Counted from the stretch's first letter, positions 1-9,371 are shown. The stretch: 64,000 nucleotides of DNA from Hofstenia miamia (GCA_004352715.1 SCFE01000014.1:1092757-1156756), one strand, 5' to 3'. Numbers and translations are program-made. The notes: a model not told the origin generated them from the letters alone.

Positions 1-119
1 TCCAAACGCAACACAGAAAACACTCACATTTCGATTACTACATGTCTACTACCAAATTAAGTACATTGATTTATAAACAACTTATTAGGTATTTTTTTCT
101 TTTAAAATTAATACTTTCC

Positions 120-146
120 GGTGACATAGAAACAAATCCAGGTCTT
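120..146 (+). other. 2A-like ribosome-skipping motif (NPGL variant)
   Basis: Reads G-D-I-E-T-N-P-G-L. The canonical 2A core is D-V/I-E-x-N-P-G-P, where the ribosome skips the Gly-Pro bond. Only the last residue differs (Leu CTT for Pro CCT, one transition). A hydrophobic upstream stretch is also usual for 2A. Activity of this copy is doubtful, because the terminal Pro is needed for skipping. Confidence 0.75.
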
Positions 147-205
147 ATCGTAAGTGAAACAGAAATTGAACTCAAATTAAAAAACTATTCTGATAACTTC
201 AAATA

Positions 206-226
206 TATATTATATATATATAATAC

Positions 227-263
<37 letters not shown>

Positions 264-272
264 AATATATAT
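206..272 (+). repeat. (TA)n expansion inside the endonuclease reading frame
   Basis: A run of TA dinucleotides with a few interruptions, placed between codons for NFK and NARSL of ORF2. It shifts the frame between the 2A leader (frame of 42) and the endonuclease (frame of 274). The same tract occurs at 58406-58472 in copy D. Confidence 0.85.
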
Positions 273-459
273 TAACGCTAGAAGTCTTAATGCAAACAGA
301 AACGATTTATTAATATTGATTACAAAAATTGGAAAAAATGCAATATTCATAATTACAGAAACTTGGCTTAAACCTGATATCGACGCTAACTTGTTTAACA
401 CAGACTGAAAACATTTTGATGTTTTTGCTAAGAATCAAATAGGTAGAGGTAGTGGACTT

Positions 460-3099
460 ATGATAATTGTGCCAAAATCTTTAAAGCCAGCCCGTAAATT
501 TGAATATGAGCTTAATCACGAAATATTTGAATCGCTGTGGATAGAAATAAAATCAATAGAGAACTGCTTCCAAAAAGATTTAATAAACATAACTTATAAT
601 CCAAATAAAAATTATCTAGTCGAATATTTAAATTATAAAATATACGAAATATCTGAAATATGTAATGATTATAACTCTCTAAATATATTCGGTGACTTTA
701 ATATTAATTACTTTAACTCTTATGAACGAAATTCTATAAATGAATTGTGTGCTACTTGTAACCTTCATTGTGTAAATACGGTTTGTCCAACTCGCATGAA
801 CAATTTAATTGATTACTTTTTTACTAATTCTGAAATTTCTTACAAATCTTTAATGTTTGAATCATTTAGTGATCATGCACTGTGTACATATATTAGTAAC
901 AAAACTAATAAAAGCAAACAATTTAAAATCATAAATGCAAGAGACTATTTATCTTACTCAGATGAAAAAATGGAAAAGGCCCTAAAAAACATCCCATTTA
1001 ACTATATTTACATATTAAATTCTGGACCTCAAATGGTTAATTACATTGCAAAAGAAATCTACAAAGCATTAAACACTGTTGCCCCAATTAAGAAGCGTCG
1101 GGTTAAGGTTAAAACAATTAAATTTCCTTTTTCAAACACCGACGATAATCAAGTCCATGAACTAGTATCAATTAAACGAGAATTATTTGATCTTGCGAAA
1201 TCCGAGCCGACAAAGACTAATTGGACCAATTACGAAAAATCAAAGAAAGTCATTAAGCAATTAAGAACAAAAAATTTAACTAAAGCTCGGCAAAAATTCT
1301 TTAACCAATTAAATTCTACTCGAGAAAAATGGCGATACATCCATAAATTTATCGGAAAATCTAAAGGTCTTTCATCCGAAATAAATGAATTAAACATCAA
1401 TAATACTACCGTTACAGACAAAACTCAAATACTAAATCATTTAAATTCAACATTCAAAGAACTTGGAAATTTCAATTTCCCATCCTATAAGAAAAAACAA
1501 AATTCTGATAATCTCAAACAATCAAAACAATTTTCCTTTAGACTTGCTACAATCAATGAATTAGAAAACATTGTTAAAAAACTTGATACCAACAAATCAA
1601 CCGCTTCTTATAATCTCCCATTTTTTATTATTAAACGTTTTTTTCCTATTTTTGGAGAACAATTATTAGTCGCATTTAATCAATGTATTATTGATTGTGA
1701 ATTTCCAGACTTACTAAAAAAATCGGATATAACTCCTATATATAAAAAAGGTGACAACCTAAACGCAAAAAATTATAGACCTATTTGTATTACACATCCT
1801 TTTAGCAAACTCTTTGAAAAACTGTTGTATATTCAAATAAACGCATTCCTAAAATCTGAAAACATCCTATCGAATAAGCAATTTGGTTTTCGTGCTGGGC
1901 ATAGCACCCAGGACGCAATTTTATCGATCACGCAACAAATTAAGTCTAATATATCTCATAATAAGTGCAGTTGTGTAGCATTACTAGATTTAAGTAAGGC
2001 ATTCAATTCAATGAATTTCGATATCTTGCAAGACAAGCTTATAAATTATAATTTTGGTGTTAACTCAATTAATTTAATTATGAACTTCTTAAAAAATAGA
2101 CAGCAGCGTGTAATATTAAACAGTAAAAAATCAAGTTATGTTACAACCGACCGTGGGGTGCCCCAAGGTACTGTACTTGGCCCTATTTTATTTGCAATTT
2201 TTGTAAATGATATAATAAAACATGTTAAACACAGCGACATCTACCAATATGCCGACGACACATGCCTAATAAGTACCGCAAAAAATGCTTTTGATGCTAC
2301 AAAAAACCTCCAAACAGATATAGAAAAATTAAACAATTATTTTACTAATAATCAACTGAAACTAAATATTGAAAAAACTCAATTTATAATTTTTTCACCG
2401 AAGGCACAAAGAAATCTAATAAATGATATAGAACTAAAGATAAATAATGAGTCAATAAAGCAAAGTGAATCAGTCAGTTATTTAGGAGTGGAGATAGATA
2501 ATGAATTTACATTTGAAAAATTTCTACTGAATAAGATTCAAAAAATGACTGCAGGCATTAGATATCTTTATCACTTACGCAATGTAATATCAAGCAATTA
2601 TCATAAACAACTGATACATGCTTTCTGTTTGTCTCATTTTCAATACTGTTCTTTTCTTTTAACTAACCTAAATTCGAAACATCGTATGCTTCTATCAAAG
2701 ACATTTAATTGGTGTATAAAAACTCTAAACTTTGCACAAAAGCATGACGAAGCATCAGTATATCGTAATAAATATAAAATATTATCTCCGTTCTATCAAA
2801 TTCATATGCATATGCTATCTATCTTATTTAAATTCAAATCTCTACAAACATCTCTCCTTTTCCTTAATGACTATATTAAATTAAATGAGCGATCGCAAAA
2901 ATTTTTTAGTTTAGATAAAAATTATAATGGCTTCCATCACATATCAATTAAATTGTGGAATAATTTAGATTATGAAACGCGAATAGAAAAAAACTATAAA
3001 AAGTTTAGAAAAAAATTGAAACAATTTCTTCTAATAAAACAGTACACATTAGGGGACGGTAATACACTTCATGCATTTGAAACATACATCCAACATTGA
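460..3099 (+). CDS. CR1 ORF2: APE endonuclease (C-terminal part) plus reverse transcriptase
   Basis: An open frame of 879 codons, the longest in the window. Residues 1 to about 150 are the rest of an APE-type endonuclease, with GDFNIN at 78-83 and the catalytic SDH at 137-139. RT motifs follow in order: PIYKKGD and YRPI, QFGFRAGHST, LDLSKAF from residue 509 (motif A), GVPQGT at 566-571 (motif B), YADD at 597-600 (motif C), then NIEKTQ and SYLGVEID. The C-terminus is the usual helical region with no RNase H or zinc finger seen. The ATG at 460 is only the first Met after the TGA at 406-408. The true ORF2 starts upstream, so this is a 5'-broken gene. In an intact element the product nicks target DNA and copies the LINE RNA onto it. 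RT catalytic residues look intact. Confidence 0.9.
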   Translation: MIIVPKSLKPARKFEYELNHEIFESLWIEIKSIENCFQKDLINITYNPNKNYLVEYLNYKIYEISEICNDYNSLNIFGDFNINYFNSYERNSINELCATCNLHCVNTVCPTRMNNLIDYFFTNSEISYKSLMFESFSDHALCTYISNKTNKSKQFKIINARDYLSYSDEKMEKALKNIPFNYIYILNSGPQMVNYIAKEIYKALNTVAPIKKRRVKVKTIKFPFSNTDDNQVHELVSIKRELFDLAKSEPTKTNWTNYEKSKKVIKQLRTKNLTKARQKFFNQLNSTREKWRYIHKFIGKSKGLSSEINELNINNTTVTDKTQILNHLNSTFKELGNFNFPSYKKKQNSDNLKQSKQFSFRLATINELENIVKKLDTNKSTASYNLPFFIIKRFFPIFGEQLLVAFNQCIIDCEFPDLLKKSDITPIYKKGDNLNAKNYRPICITHPFSKLFEKLLYIQINAFLKSENILSNKQFGFRAGHSTQDAILSITQQIKSNISHNKCSCVALLDLSKAFNSMNFDILQDKLINYNFGVNSINLIMNFLKNRQQRVILNSKKSSYVTTDRGVPQGTVLGPILFAIFVNDIIKHVKHSDIYQYADDTCLISTAKNAFDATKNLQTDIEKLNNYFTNNQLKLNIEKTQFIIFSPKAQRNLINDIELKINNESIKQSESVSYLGVEIDNEFTFEKFLLNKIQKMTAGIRYLYHLRNVISSNYHKQLIHAFCLSHFQYCSFLLTNLNSKHRMLLSKTFNWCIKTLNFAQKHDEASVYRNKYKILSPFYQIHMHMLSILFKFKSLQTSLLFLNDYIKLNERSQKFFSLDKNYNGFHHISIKLWNNLDYETRIEKNYKKFRKKLKQFLLIKQYTLGDGNTLHAFETYIQH

Positions 3100-3239
3100 G
3101 CACCTACACAAACATCCACTCAAACATTGATTATATTATTATATATTGTACATATTAATTTGTAGTTATTTGTTCATGTCTATTTTCTTTTGTCATGTGT
3201 TAGTTTGTAGATCTTGTATACATATAATGCGCAATAAAT

Positions 3240-3274
3240 TTGCTCTGACTCTCATTATTATTATTATTACTATT
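3240..3274 (+). repeat. CR1 3' tail, (ATT)n
   Basis: TCTGACTCTC followed by ATT repeats marks the 3' terminus of copy A. The same ending (GACTC then TTATTATT) closes copy D at about 62985 and the decayed copy at 22134. The ORF1 ATG of copy B follows without spacer. Confidence 0.8.
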
Positions 3275-4290
3275 ATGAACGTCGTTGAGAACGGACGGGT
3301 TTCACGGTCTCTCCTCGAAGCGGTTATTAATGACATCTTCGCTGGTGTTTTATCACTAGACGCTGCATCTGCTTTCATTGAGAGTAAGAAAAAACCGCCA
3401 CTACATCAAATGTTTTGCCGACTTTCTTTTCCGACAGTGCATTTAAGATCTCAAATAGACCTCTACTGAAACAGAATCCAATCATACGTCTCATATATCT
3501 TCAGTAGAATCAGAATCTTCAAATGAAACAGAAATCTCTCCTTCGTCACCTCAAATAAAATCTAAAGATTCCGAAGTGCAACCATCATCCGCATCAACAT
3601 CCTCCCCTTCCAACACATCATCAGAAAAATAGACTACGCATATCAAATGTATCAAACCAAATTCTACAACACTCGTTCTTGGAGCTCAATTCTCAAATAT
3701 CCTAGGTCACATAATCTCCTCTTCAATCAAACTACAACATTTCACAGCTATCCAGGACACAGCTCAACGAAAAAGTAAAAAACTACACACCACAACGCTT
3801 TCAACATGCCGTCATTAACACAGATCTCATTGATTCCTTAAACAATCCTCGGCAGTTTCAGCAATCTCTACATCAACTTATCACCTCAGTTCGGCAAAAG
3901 TTCTCACCTCTTCATATTCATCTTACCGAAATTACACCAGTCTCTTTATACGATCTCCTAAAGAAGAACCACTCCATTCAAGAATGTAACAAAATCCTAA
4001 GATCCTTTATTTCTCAAAATATTCATATAATCGAAGTATTTTCGCACTTTCTGATCAATCGCCGCACAATAGATGTTGAACTCCTTGCAAAGGATGGCAT
4101 TCACTTATCTCGAAAAGGTCTTTCTACACTGATCTCTAGTCTCAAGTCACATTTCACGCCCACTTCTCAGCGTTCTTCTTTTATTGACTCATCTCGTTCT
4201 TATGCTTCTGTAGCTTCGAAAGGTATGTCATTCCTAACTCCTGAAAACTTGCAACACATCACACAATCTGTCGTATTGAATCTTCTACAT
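3275..4290 (+). pseudogene. CR1 ORF1 with SGNH/esterase-like domain, copy B
   Basis: The N-terminus (3275-3469) reads ENGRVSRSLLEAVINDIF and KKPPLHQMF, matching minus-strand copy C (DGRVSFSLREAI, KKMPLHQLF) and copy D (DDRVSLSLTEAI). A frameshifted middle and C-terminal part (about 3640-4260) reads SILKYPRSHNLLFNQTT and HSYPGH, then VINTDLIDSL, then LTEITPV, and finally DGIHLSRKGLSTLI. The order small-residue Ser block, then N-x-D-like block, then D-x-x-H block fits the SGNH hydrolase (esterase) domain known from ORF1 of several CR1 and L2 elements. Its role there is thought to be RNA or membrane association. Several frameshifts and stops make this copy non-functional. Confidence 0.7.
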
Positions 4291-4297
4291 CACTGCA

Positions 4298-4774
4298 ATG
4301 CTTAGTTTCCTCATCTCATCGTGTCTTTGCCCAATTCATTCTCATCAAAGATCTAGTAATTTATTCAGGTGCAGTTTTTGGTATACTATAATTATTTTTA
4401 CTATATTAATTAAAGGGCAGCTTGATATAACCATACATGAATCCCTCAAAGAATTCAAATTTAACTCCACGAAAATTACAAAAGTGCATTCAAATTATTA
4501 TACAATCAAATTCTATTATTTACTAGATAATCATTTAAAATCCTTTTTAAAATTTCGAGTAATCATTTCTGGATACATTGAAAGTAACCCAGGGCCAACA
4601 ATTTCGGAAAATATAATTAATGATATACTAAACAAATTCAAATCTAACTCTAAAATCATTTATATGAGTGGTAGAAGTCTTAGTGCAAATCGCAATGAAT
4701 TTTTGCAAATGGTACATGTATATAAATTCGGAAATAACGAAGTATATTTAAACCTGGTTAAACGATTCTGGTAG
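4298..4774 (+). pseudogene. CR1 ORF2 N-terminus with 2A-like motif, copy B
   Basis: An open frame of 158 codons just after ORF1. It has a hydrophobic N-terminal region, a lysine-rich stretch, then FRVIISGYIESNPGP at about residues 86-100, followed by a linker and GRSLSANRNEF, the first APE-endonuclease block. The upstream extension before the 2A is longer than in copy A and may include non-original sequence, so the true start is uncertain. The endonuclease goes out of frame soon after. In an intact element this region would separate the 2A leader from the endonuclease-RT protein by ribosome skipping. Confidence 0.65.
4571..4597 (+). other. 2A-like motif ending in NPGP, Asp-to-Tyr variant
   Basis: Reads G-Y-I-E-S-N-P-G-P. 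The essential C-terminal N-P-G-P is complete. The conserved Asp of the D-x-E-x-NPGP core is Tyr (GAC to TAC is one base change). It occupies the same place, just before the endonuclease, as the motif at 120-146. Confidence 0.75.
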
Positions 4775-5077
4775 TCTGAAAACATTATATAATCTTAATT
4801 CTATCTATTTTGATATTTATTTTAAAAATACATCTGAACGGGATGGCGGTTTAATGATACTAATTCTCAAATTTTTAAAATCAAAACACAGAGAAGATTT
4901 AGAATTGAATCATGAAATATTCGAAACTATACGAATTTAATTAGAATCTTTCTCAAATTCCTACAACAACGAACTTATAAACATTTGCTATAATCCAAAT
5001 AAAAATTTTATTTCTGAATTTTATAACCACAACATTGAAGAAATTGAATATGCCATTCTTGAAAATAAATTTTTTTA

Positions 5078-6345
5078 CCTGCTGAGTTATGTCATTAACA
5101 TAGATTGCAAATAAAATTGGTCCAAGAACTGTGCCTTGTGGAACTCCACGATCTGGTATAATATATTTTGATTTTTTACCATTAAGTATAACTCTTTGCT
5201 GTCGATTTTTAAGTCATTATTAACATTTGTTATCAAAGTTATGATATATTAATTTGTCCCTTAATATTTCAAAATTCATTGAGTTAAAAGCTTTGCTCAA
5301 GTCAAGGAGTGCAAAACAACTACATTTGTTTAGGGTTAAATTGGATTTCATTTGTTCTGATATTGATAAAATTGCATCTTGAGTGCTATAACCAAATTGT
5401 TTTTTTGAAAGAATATTTTCAGATATCAAATATGCATTTATTTGATTATTAAATAATTTTTCGAATTGTTTACTAAAGCGGTGGCCAATGCAGATGGGCC
5501 TATAATTTTGTGCATTTAGAGGGTCGCATTTTTATATATAGGGCTTATGTCAGATTTCTTAAATATATCCGGGAATTCATTATCAATAATGCATTGGTTA
5601 AATGCGAATAGTAGATGTTCATTAAAGATATGAAAATGACGTTTAATAATAAAGATTGGAAGATTATAGGATGCCGTTGATTTATTTGTGTCTAAAGTTT
5701 TTATTATGGTTTCTAGTTCATTTGCATTTATGAGTCTAAAAGAAAAGTATGTTTTTCCTGGGAATTTATTAATATTTGTCTTTCTCTTATATTGGGGAAA
5801 ATTGAAATTTCCAAGTTCCTTAAATCCTTAAATATTGTATTTAGGTGGTCTATTATTATTGTTTTTTTCTATTGTAGTTTGGTTATCAATAATTAGTTCA
5901 TTAATATAAGTTGAAATTCCTTCACTTTTTCCCAAAATTTTATGAATATATCGCCATTTTTCGTTTGTATTACTTAGTTTATTGAAGAGCCTTTTTTTAA
6001 AGCAGATTTTTTATTTCTTAATTGTTTAATAATCCTCTTTGATTTTCCGTAATTAGTCCAATTAGTTGTTGTCTGTTTGAGTGAGATCAAACAAATTTCT
6101 TTTAATACTTACTAGTTCATGTATGCCACTATCGCCGCCATTTGATATAGCAAACTTGCGCGCTTTTAGTTTTACTTTGCGGTACTTAATTGGTGCCGCT
6201 TTATTAAATGCATTGCAATTTCTTTGAAGTATATAGTTGAACGATATGTTTTTCGAAAGTGTTTCCATTATTTCGTCTGAATAATTTAGATAATCTTTTG
6301 CATAAATTATTTTAAATTTATTGGCTTTGGTAGTTATATTACTTA
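5078..6345 (-). pseudogene. CR1 copy C: linker and reverse transcriptase fragment
   Basis: From right to left this encodes SNITTKANKFKIIYAKDY (6345 onward), APIKYRKVKLKARKF, then RT block QFGYSTQDAILSI, motif A LLDLSKAFNSMNF (within 5220-5429) and motif B DRGVPQGTVLGP near 5130-5160. Frames change several times and motif C (YADD) is missing because the copy ends at 5078. Confidence 0.8.
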
Positions 6346-6347
6346 TA

Positions 6348-7895
6348 CAGGGTGTTTGAGCAAATTTTACAAAATTGGTCATCATTTATTGAATTGCATT
6401 ACAACATTTGACAAAACCATATAATCCAAAATGATTTTAATGACAAATATATAACACACATAGAGACACTATTATTCAATGTGTCCTCCATTATTATCAA
6501 TTACGTCTTCAATACGGCGGCGGAAAGATTTGCATGCATCAATGAGGAAAATGTCTGACATATTGGTCCACTCATTCTTAATNNNNNNNNNNNNNNNNNN
6601 NNNNNNNNNNNNNNNNNNNNNNNNNNNNNNNNNNNNNNNNNNNNNNNNNNNNNNNNNNNNNNNNNNNNNNNNNNNNNNNNNNNNNNNNNNNNNNNNNNNN
6701 NNNNNNNNNNNNNNNNNNNNNNNNNNNNNNNNNNNNNNNNNNNNNNNNNNNNNNNNNNNNNNNNNNNNNNNNNNNNNNNNNNNNNNNNNNNNNNNNNNNN
6801 NNNNNNNNNNNNNNNNNNNNNNNNNNNNNNNNNNNNNNNNNNNNNNNNNNNNNNNNNNNNNNNNNNNNNNNNNNNNNNNNNNNNNNNNNNNNNNNNNNNN
6901 NNNNNNNNNNNNNNNNNNNNNNNNNNNNNNNNNNNNNNNNNNNNNNNNNNNNNNNNNNNNNNNNNNNNNNNNNNNNNNNNNNNNNNNNNNNNNNNNNNNN
7001 NNNNNNNNNNNNNNNNNNNNNNNNNNNNNNNNNNNNNNNNNNNNNNNNNNNNNNNNNNNNCTGGATAGTGGGTCTTCAGCCATGGCAATACATGGTACCT
7101 CAGCACTTTGTAGTATGCATCAGCCCCTACATTTTCTCCAGGTTGAAAAAAGTAGGGGGCATCTTCTTCCCGTCAGAGGCTGCGACACCCAGGACCATGA
7201 TCTGAGCTGCATTCTTTGTGTGGAATGTGCCAACAACTTCTTCTTATGACTTTGTGAGGAACCGGTCATTTCGCCTGTTGACAACAGCATCTATGGTGAA
7301 GATTTTCTCATCAGAAAATACATTGACAGTGCCACCTCGAGTCCTGAGATATTTCATGACTTTTTTGCACCTTACCAGTCTCTTTGACTTCAAAGACTCA
7401 GTCAATAGGTGCCTTTGTGTCCTAACAAATGATTTGTAATCCAGATCCTTTTGAGCAGCCAATTGAACTGTGCTGGGTTGCACATTCATCTCTTTCGCCA
7501 TTTTTCTCAGAGACTTCGTAGGCTCCTCTGTTATCTTGGTCTGAAGAGCATTCAAAAAGTTTGGAGTCCTCTTTTTGTTCTTTCCTCCACTGCCAGACTT
7601 CCTAATGGTTCCTTTTCCACTAGCCTCAGTGTTCCTTACGTTGTACACCGTCATTAAAGAGATGCCAACTACAGCACAGATCTCTATTGGAGCAACTTTG
7701 GCACGCAGGAGTTCTGCCATCCTTTCCCGTCTTCTCTGCTGTGGAGTCATTTTAGCTTTGATTGAAATGAAACTGTCCAATTTTATAGCCAAGAGAATAA
7801 GATTTTAGAAAATATAACTTTGACAACAATGCATTAATCCATTGCTAGTTTGTTTCTGTCATGAAAGTAGTTGTAAAATTCGTTCAAACACCCTG
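6348..7895 (-). mobile_element. mariner-like element (ITmD37-like), nested in CR1 copy C
   Basis: Terminal inverted repeats begin CAGGGTGTTTGA at both ends and match over about 25 bases with few changes. A TA target duplication lies at 6346-6347 and 7896-7897. The interior encodes a decayed minus-strand transposase and holds a 478-base gap (6583-7060). It inserted after copy C, splitting FESFSDHTLHIY from ISNITTKA. Confidence 0.9.
6472..7792 (-). pseudogene. mariner-like transposase, frameshifted
   Basis: The N-terminal part (7244-7792) has a helix-turn-helix region: MTPQQRRRERMAELLRAK, then IEICAVVGISLMTVYNVRN. This is followed by a GKNKKRTP linker and the first catalytic block NVFSDEKIFTID. 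After a frameshift the reading continues EEVVGTFHTKNAAQIMVLG and SDGKKMPPTFF, then after another shift YYKVLRYHVLPWLKTHYP, where the gap begins. Beyond the gap (6472-6582) come NEWTNMSDIFLIDACKSF, RRRIEDVI and NNGGHIE, the usual C-terminus of this transposase family. The other two catalytic residues fall in the gap, so DD37D or DD37E cannot be confirmed. Confidence 0.8.
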
Positions 7896-8192
7896 TATAT
7901 GTGCAGAGTATGGTCACTGAATGATTCAAACATGAAGGATTTAAAAACTAAGTCGGAGTTTGTTAGGAAATAATCAATTAAATTGTTATGTCGTGTAGGA
8001 CAGTCAGTATTTACACAATGAAAATCGTATGTTGCGCAAAATTCTTTTAACGATTTTTTTTCAAGATTATTGAAATAATTTATATTAAAGTCACCAAATA
8101 TATTTATAGAATAGTAGAGATCACTTATTTCGGACATTTCATTTGCCTTAAATTTTAAATAGTCAATATTATAATTCTTATTGGGATTGTAA

Positions 8193-8962
8193 AGGTGTGT
8201 TCCCACTATCGACTTTTATCATCTGTCAAGAAATCGGTGATAAAAGTCGATAGTGTGAACACTCTATCTGCTTTTTTATTGGCTGATAAAAGTCGATAGT
8301 CTGAACGCTCCATCCGATTTTTTGGCAAAACAGCCAGATTACTGTCATCTGATAATTTATCAGCTGATAAAAGTCGATAGTCTGAACGGTACTAAAACTA
8401 GTCGAATAGCTACTTGAAACTAATTGCTTACTTCTCAAGTAGGGAACAGACTTCCAAAATGTGAATTATTGTCATTGAAATATTTCAACTTCAAAATATG
8501 CAAACATTGCTTACTTTTAAAAACAGGCTAATCAGTAGACAGATGTTGTTATTTTTCTTACTGTCAATCAAAAGATGATAATTTATCATCTGATAAAAAA
8601 TCGATAGTCTGAACGGTACTAAAACTAGTCGAATAGCTACTTGAAACTAATTGCTTACTTCTCAAGTAGGGAACAGACTTCCAAAATGTGAATTATTGTC
8701 ATTGAAATATTTCAACTTCAAAATATGCAAACATTGCTTACTTTTAAAAACAGGCTAATCAGTAGACAGATGTTGTTACTTTTCTTACTGTCAATCAAAA
8801 GATGATAATTTATCATCTGATAAAATATCGATAGTCTGAACACTCTTCCAACTCCGCTTTTTCTGATAAAAAATCGGATGATAAAAAATCGCCAATGTGA
8901 ACGAAAATAATTGCATTTTCGATTAGAATCTGCTGATAAAAGTCGATAGTGGGAACACACCT
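8193..8962. mobile_element. PIF/Harbinger-like MITE in CR1 copy C
   Basis: About 29-bp near-perfect terminal inverted repeats (AGGTGTGTTCCCACTATCGA...). A 3-bp TAA (TTA) duplication lies at 8190-8192 and 8963-8965. No transposase reading frame is present. TWA duplications are characteristic of PIF/Harbinger elements. The motif TGATAAAAGTCGATAGT recurs several times inside both ends, like subterminal binding repeats. Confidence 0.82.
8374..8841. repeat. 227-bp tandem duplication inside the MITE
   Basis: The unit starting TCGATAGTCTGAAC at 8374 repeats at 8601 and starts again at 8828, a constant period of 227 bases. The two full units are nearly identical, differing mainly in short A/T runs. 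Confidence 0.88.
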
Positions 8963-9371
8963 TAAGTGATATTAATCAGTTCTTTATGGCATTTATTTTC
9001 AAATGATATAATTTCTATGCAGAGTGATTCAAATATATCGTGTTTTAATTCATATTCTAATTTACGTACCGGTTTTAAATATTTGGGAGATAAAATCATG
9101 AGCACGCTACCGTTACCCAATCGGTTTTTTTTTAAAATTTCATAATAATGTCGGTCAGGATTAAACAAATTAGGATCAGTGTTATGCTGTAACCAAGTTT
9201 GGGCAATCAAGAATATTGAGTTTTGTCCTAGCTTATTTATTAAGTTCAGAAAATCATTTCTGTTTGAATTAAGGCTTCTAGCATTGAGATAAACAAATTT
9301 ATAGTTATTACAGTAATTTTTTAGTTTATTTTCTATTTGCGATTCTTCTAGAATTGGTCCTGGGTTGAGCT

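Larger units (their letters stand above)
42..408 (+). pseudogene. CR1 ORF2 N-terminus and first part of endonuclease, broken
   Basis: The frame opens at ATG 42 with about 26 residues ending in a hydrophobic stretch (RYFFLLKLIL), then a 2A-like motif, then a linker KLKNYSDNFK. It runs into a TA repeat and stops at 275. The endonuclease resumes in another frame at 274 with NARSLNANRN and later TETWL, both typical APE-endonuclease blocks, and ends at a TGA at 406-408. Copy C on the minus strand reads through the same region uninterrupted as YKFVYLNARSL, so the TA tract grew inside codons for a Tyr/Ile/Leu-rich stretch. The start is the first ATG before the 2A motif. The hydrophobic leader could act as a signal sequence, as reported for some N-terminal 2A peptides (inference). 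Confidence 0.75.
1..3274 (+). mobile_element. CR1/L2-type LINE, copy A (5' end outside window)
   Basis: A non-LTR retrotransposon running from the window edge to an (ATT)n tail. It holds the N-terminus of ORF2 with a 2A-like motif (42-205), the start of the APE endonuclease (from about 274), and a long open EN-RT frame (460-3099). A short 3' UTR follows, with AATAAA at about 3232 and a TCATTATTATT tail. ORF1 would lie before position 1. Two lesions, a TA-tract frameshift at 206-272 and a TGA at 406-408, stop the element coding one continuous ORF2. Copy D (57066-62985) matches it closely at a constant offset of 58200 over its first several hundred bases. Confidence 0.92.
3275..5077 (+). mobile_element. 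CR1/L2-type LINE, copy B, 3'-truncated
   Basis: Starts with an ORF1 (MNVVENGRV...) immediately after copy A's ATT tail. It continues through an esterase-like ORF1 region, the ORF2 N-terminus with a 2A motif, and part of the endonuclease (CYNPNKNF at about 4988, matching TYNPNKNY of copy A). It ends at about 5077, where sequence switches to a minus-strand copy. Loss of the 3' half is unusual, since LINEs are normally truncated at the 5' end. Confidence 0.8.
7896..9371 (-). pseudogene. CR1 copy C: APE endonuclease fragments around a MITE
   Basis: Starts near 9371 with LNPGPILEES, the tail of a 2A motif, then NARSLNSNRNDF and AQTWLQHN. The frame continues (8962-9210) through FNPDRHYYEILKKN and LMILSPKYLKPVRKLEYE to INIT. 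After the MITE it resumes with YNPNKNYNIDYLKFKA, GDFNINYFNNLE and FESFSDH at the TA insertion site. The catalytic Asn/Asp block (GDFN) and SDH are present. A stop codon two codons before LNPGP and direct joining to ORF1 show that the ORF2 leader and the first half of the 2A were deleted. Confidence 0.8.

Noticed and set aside
406-408. In-frame TGA in the CR1 endonuclease as possible recoding (selenocysteine or readthrough)
   Set aside because: The independent copy C has an Arg codon in the corresponding NPDRH stretch, and a CGA-to-TGA transition explains it. No structure supports recoding.
8374-8841. CRISPR-like array
   Set aside because: Units are 227 bp, nearly identical throughout with no unique spacers, and lie inside a eukaryotic MITE.
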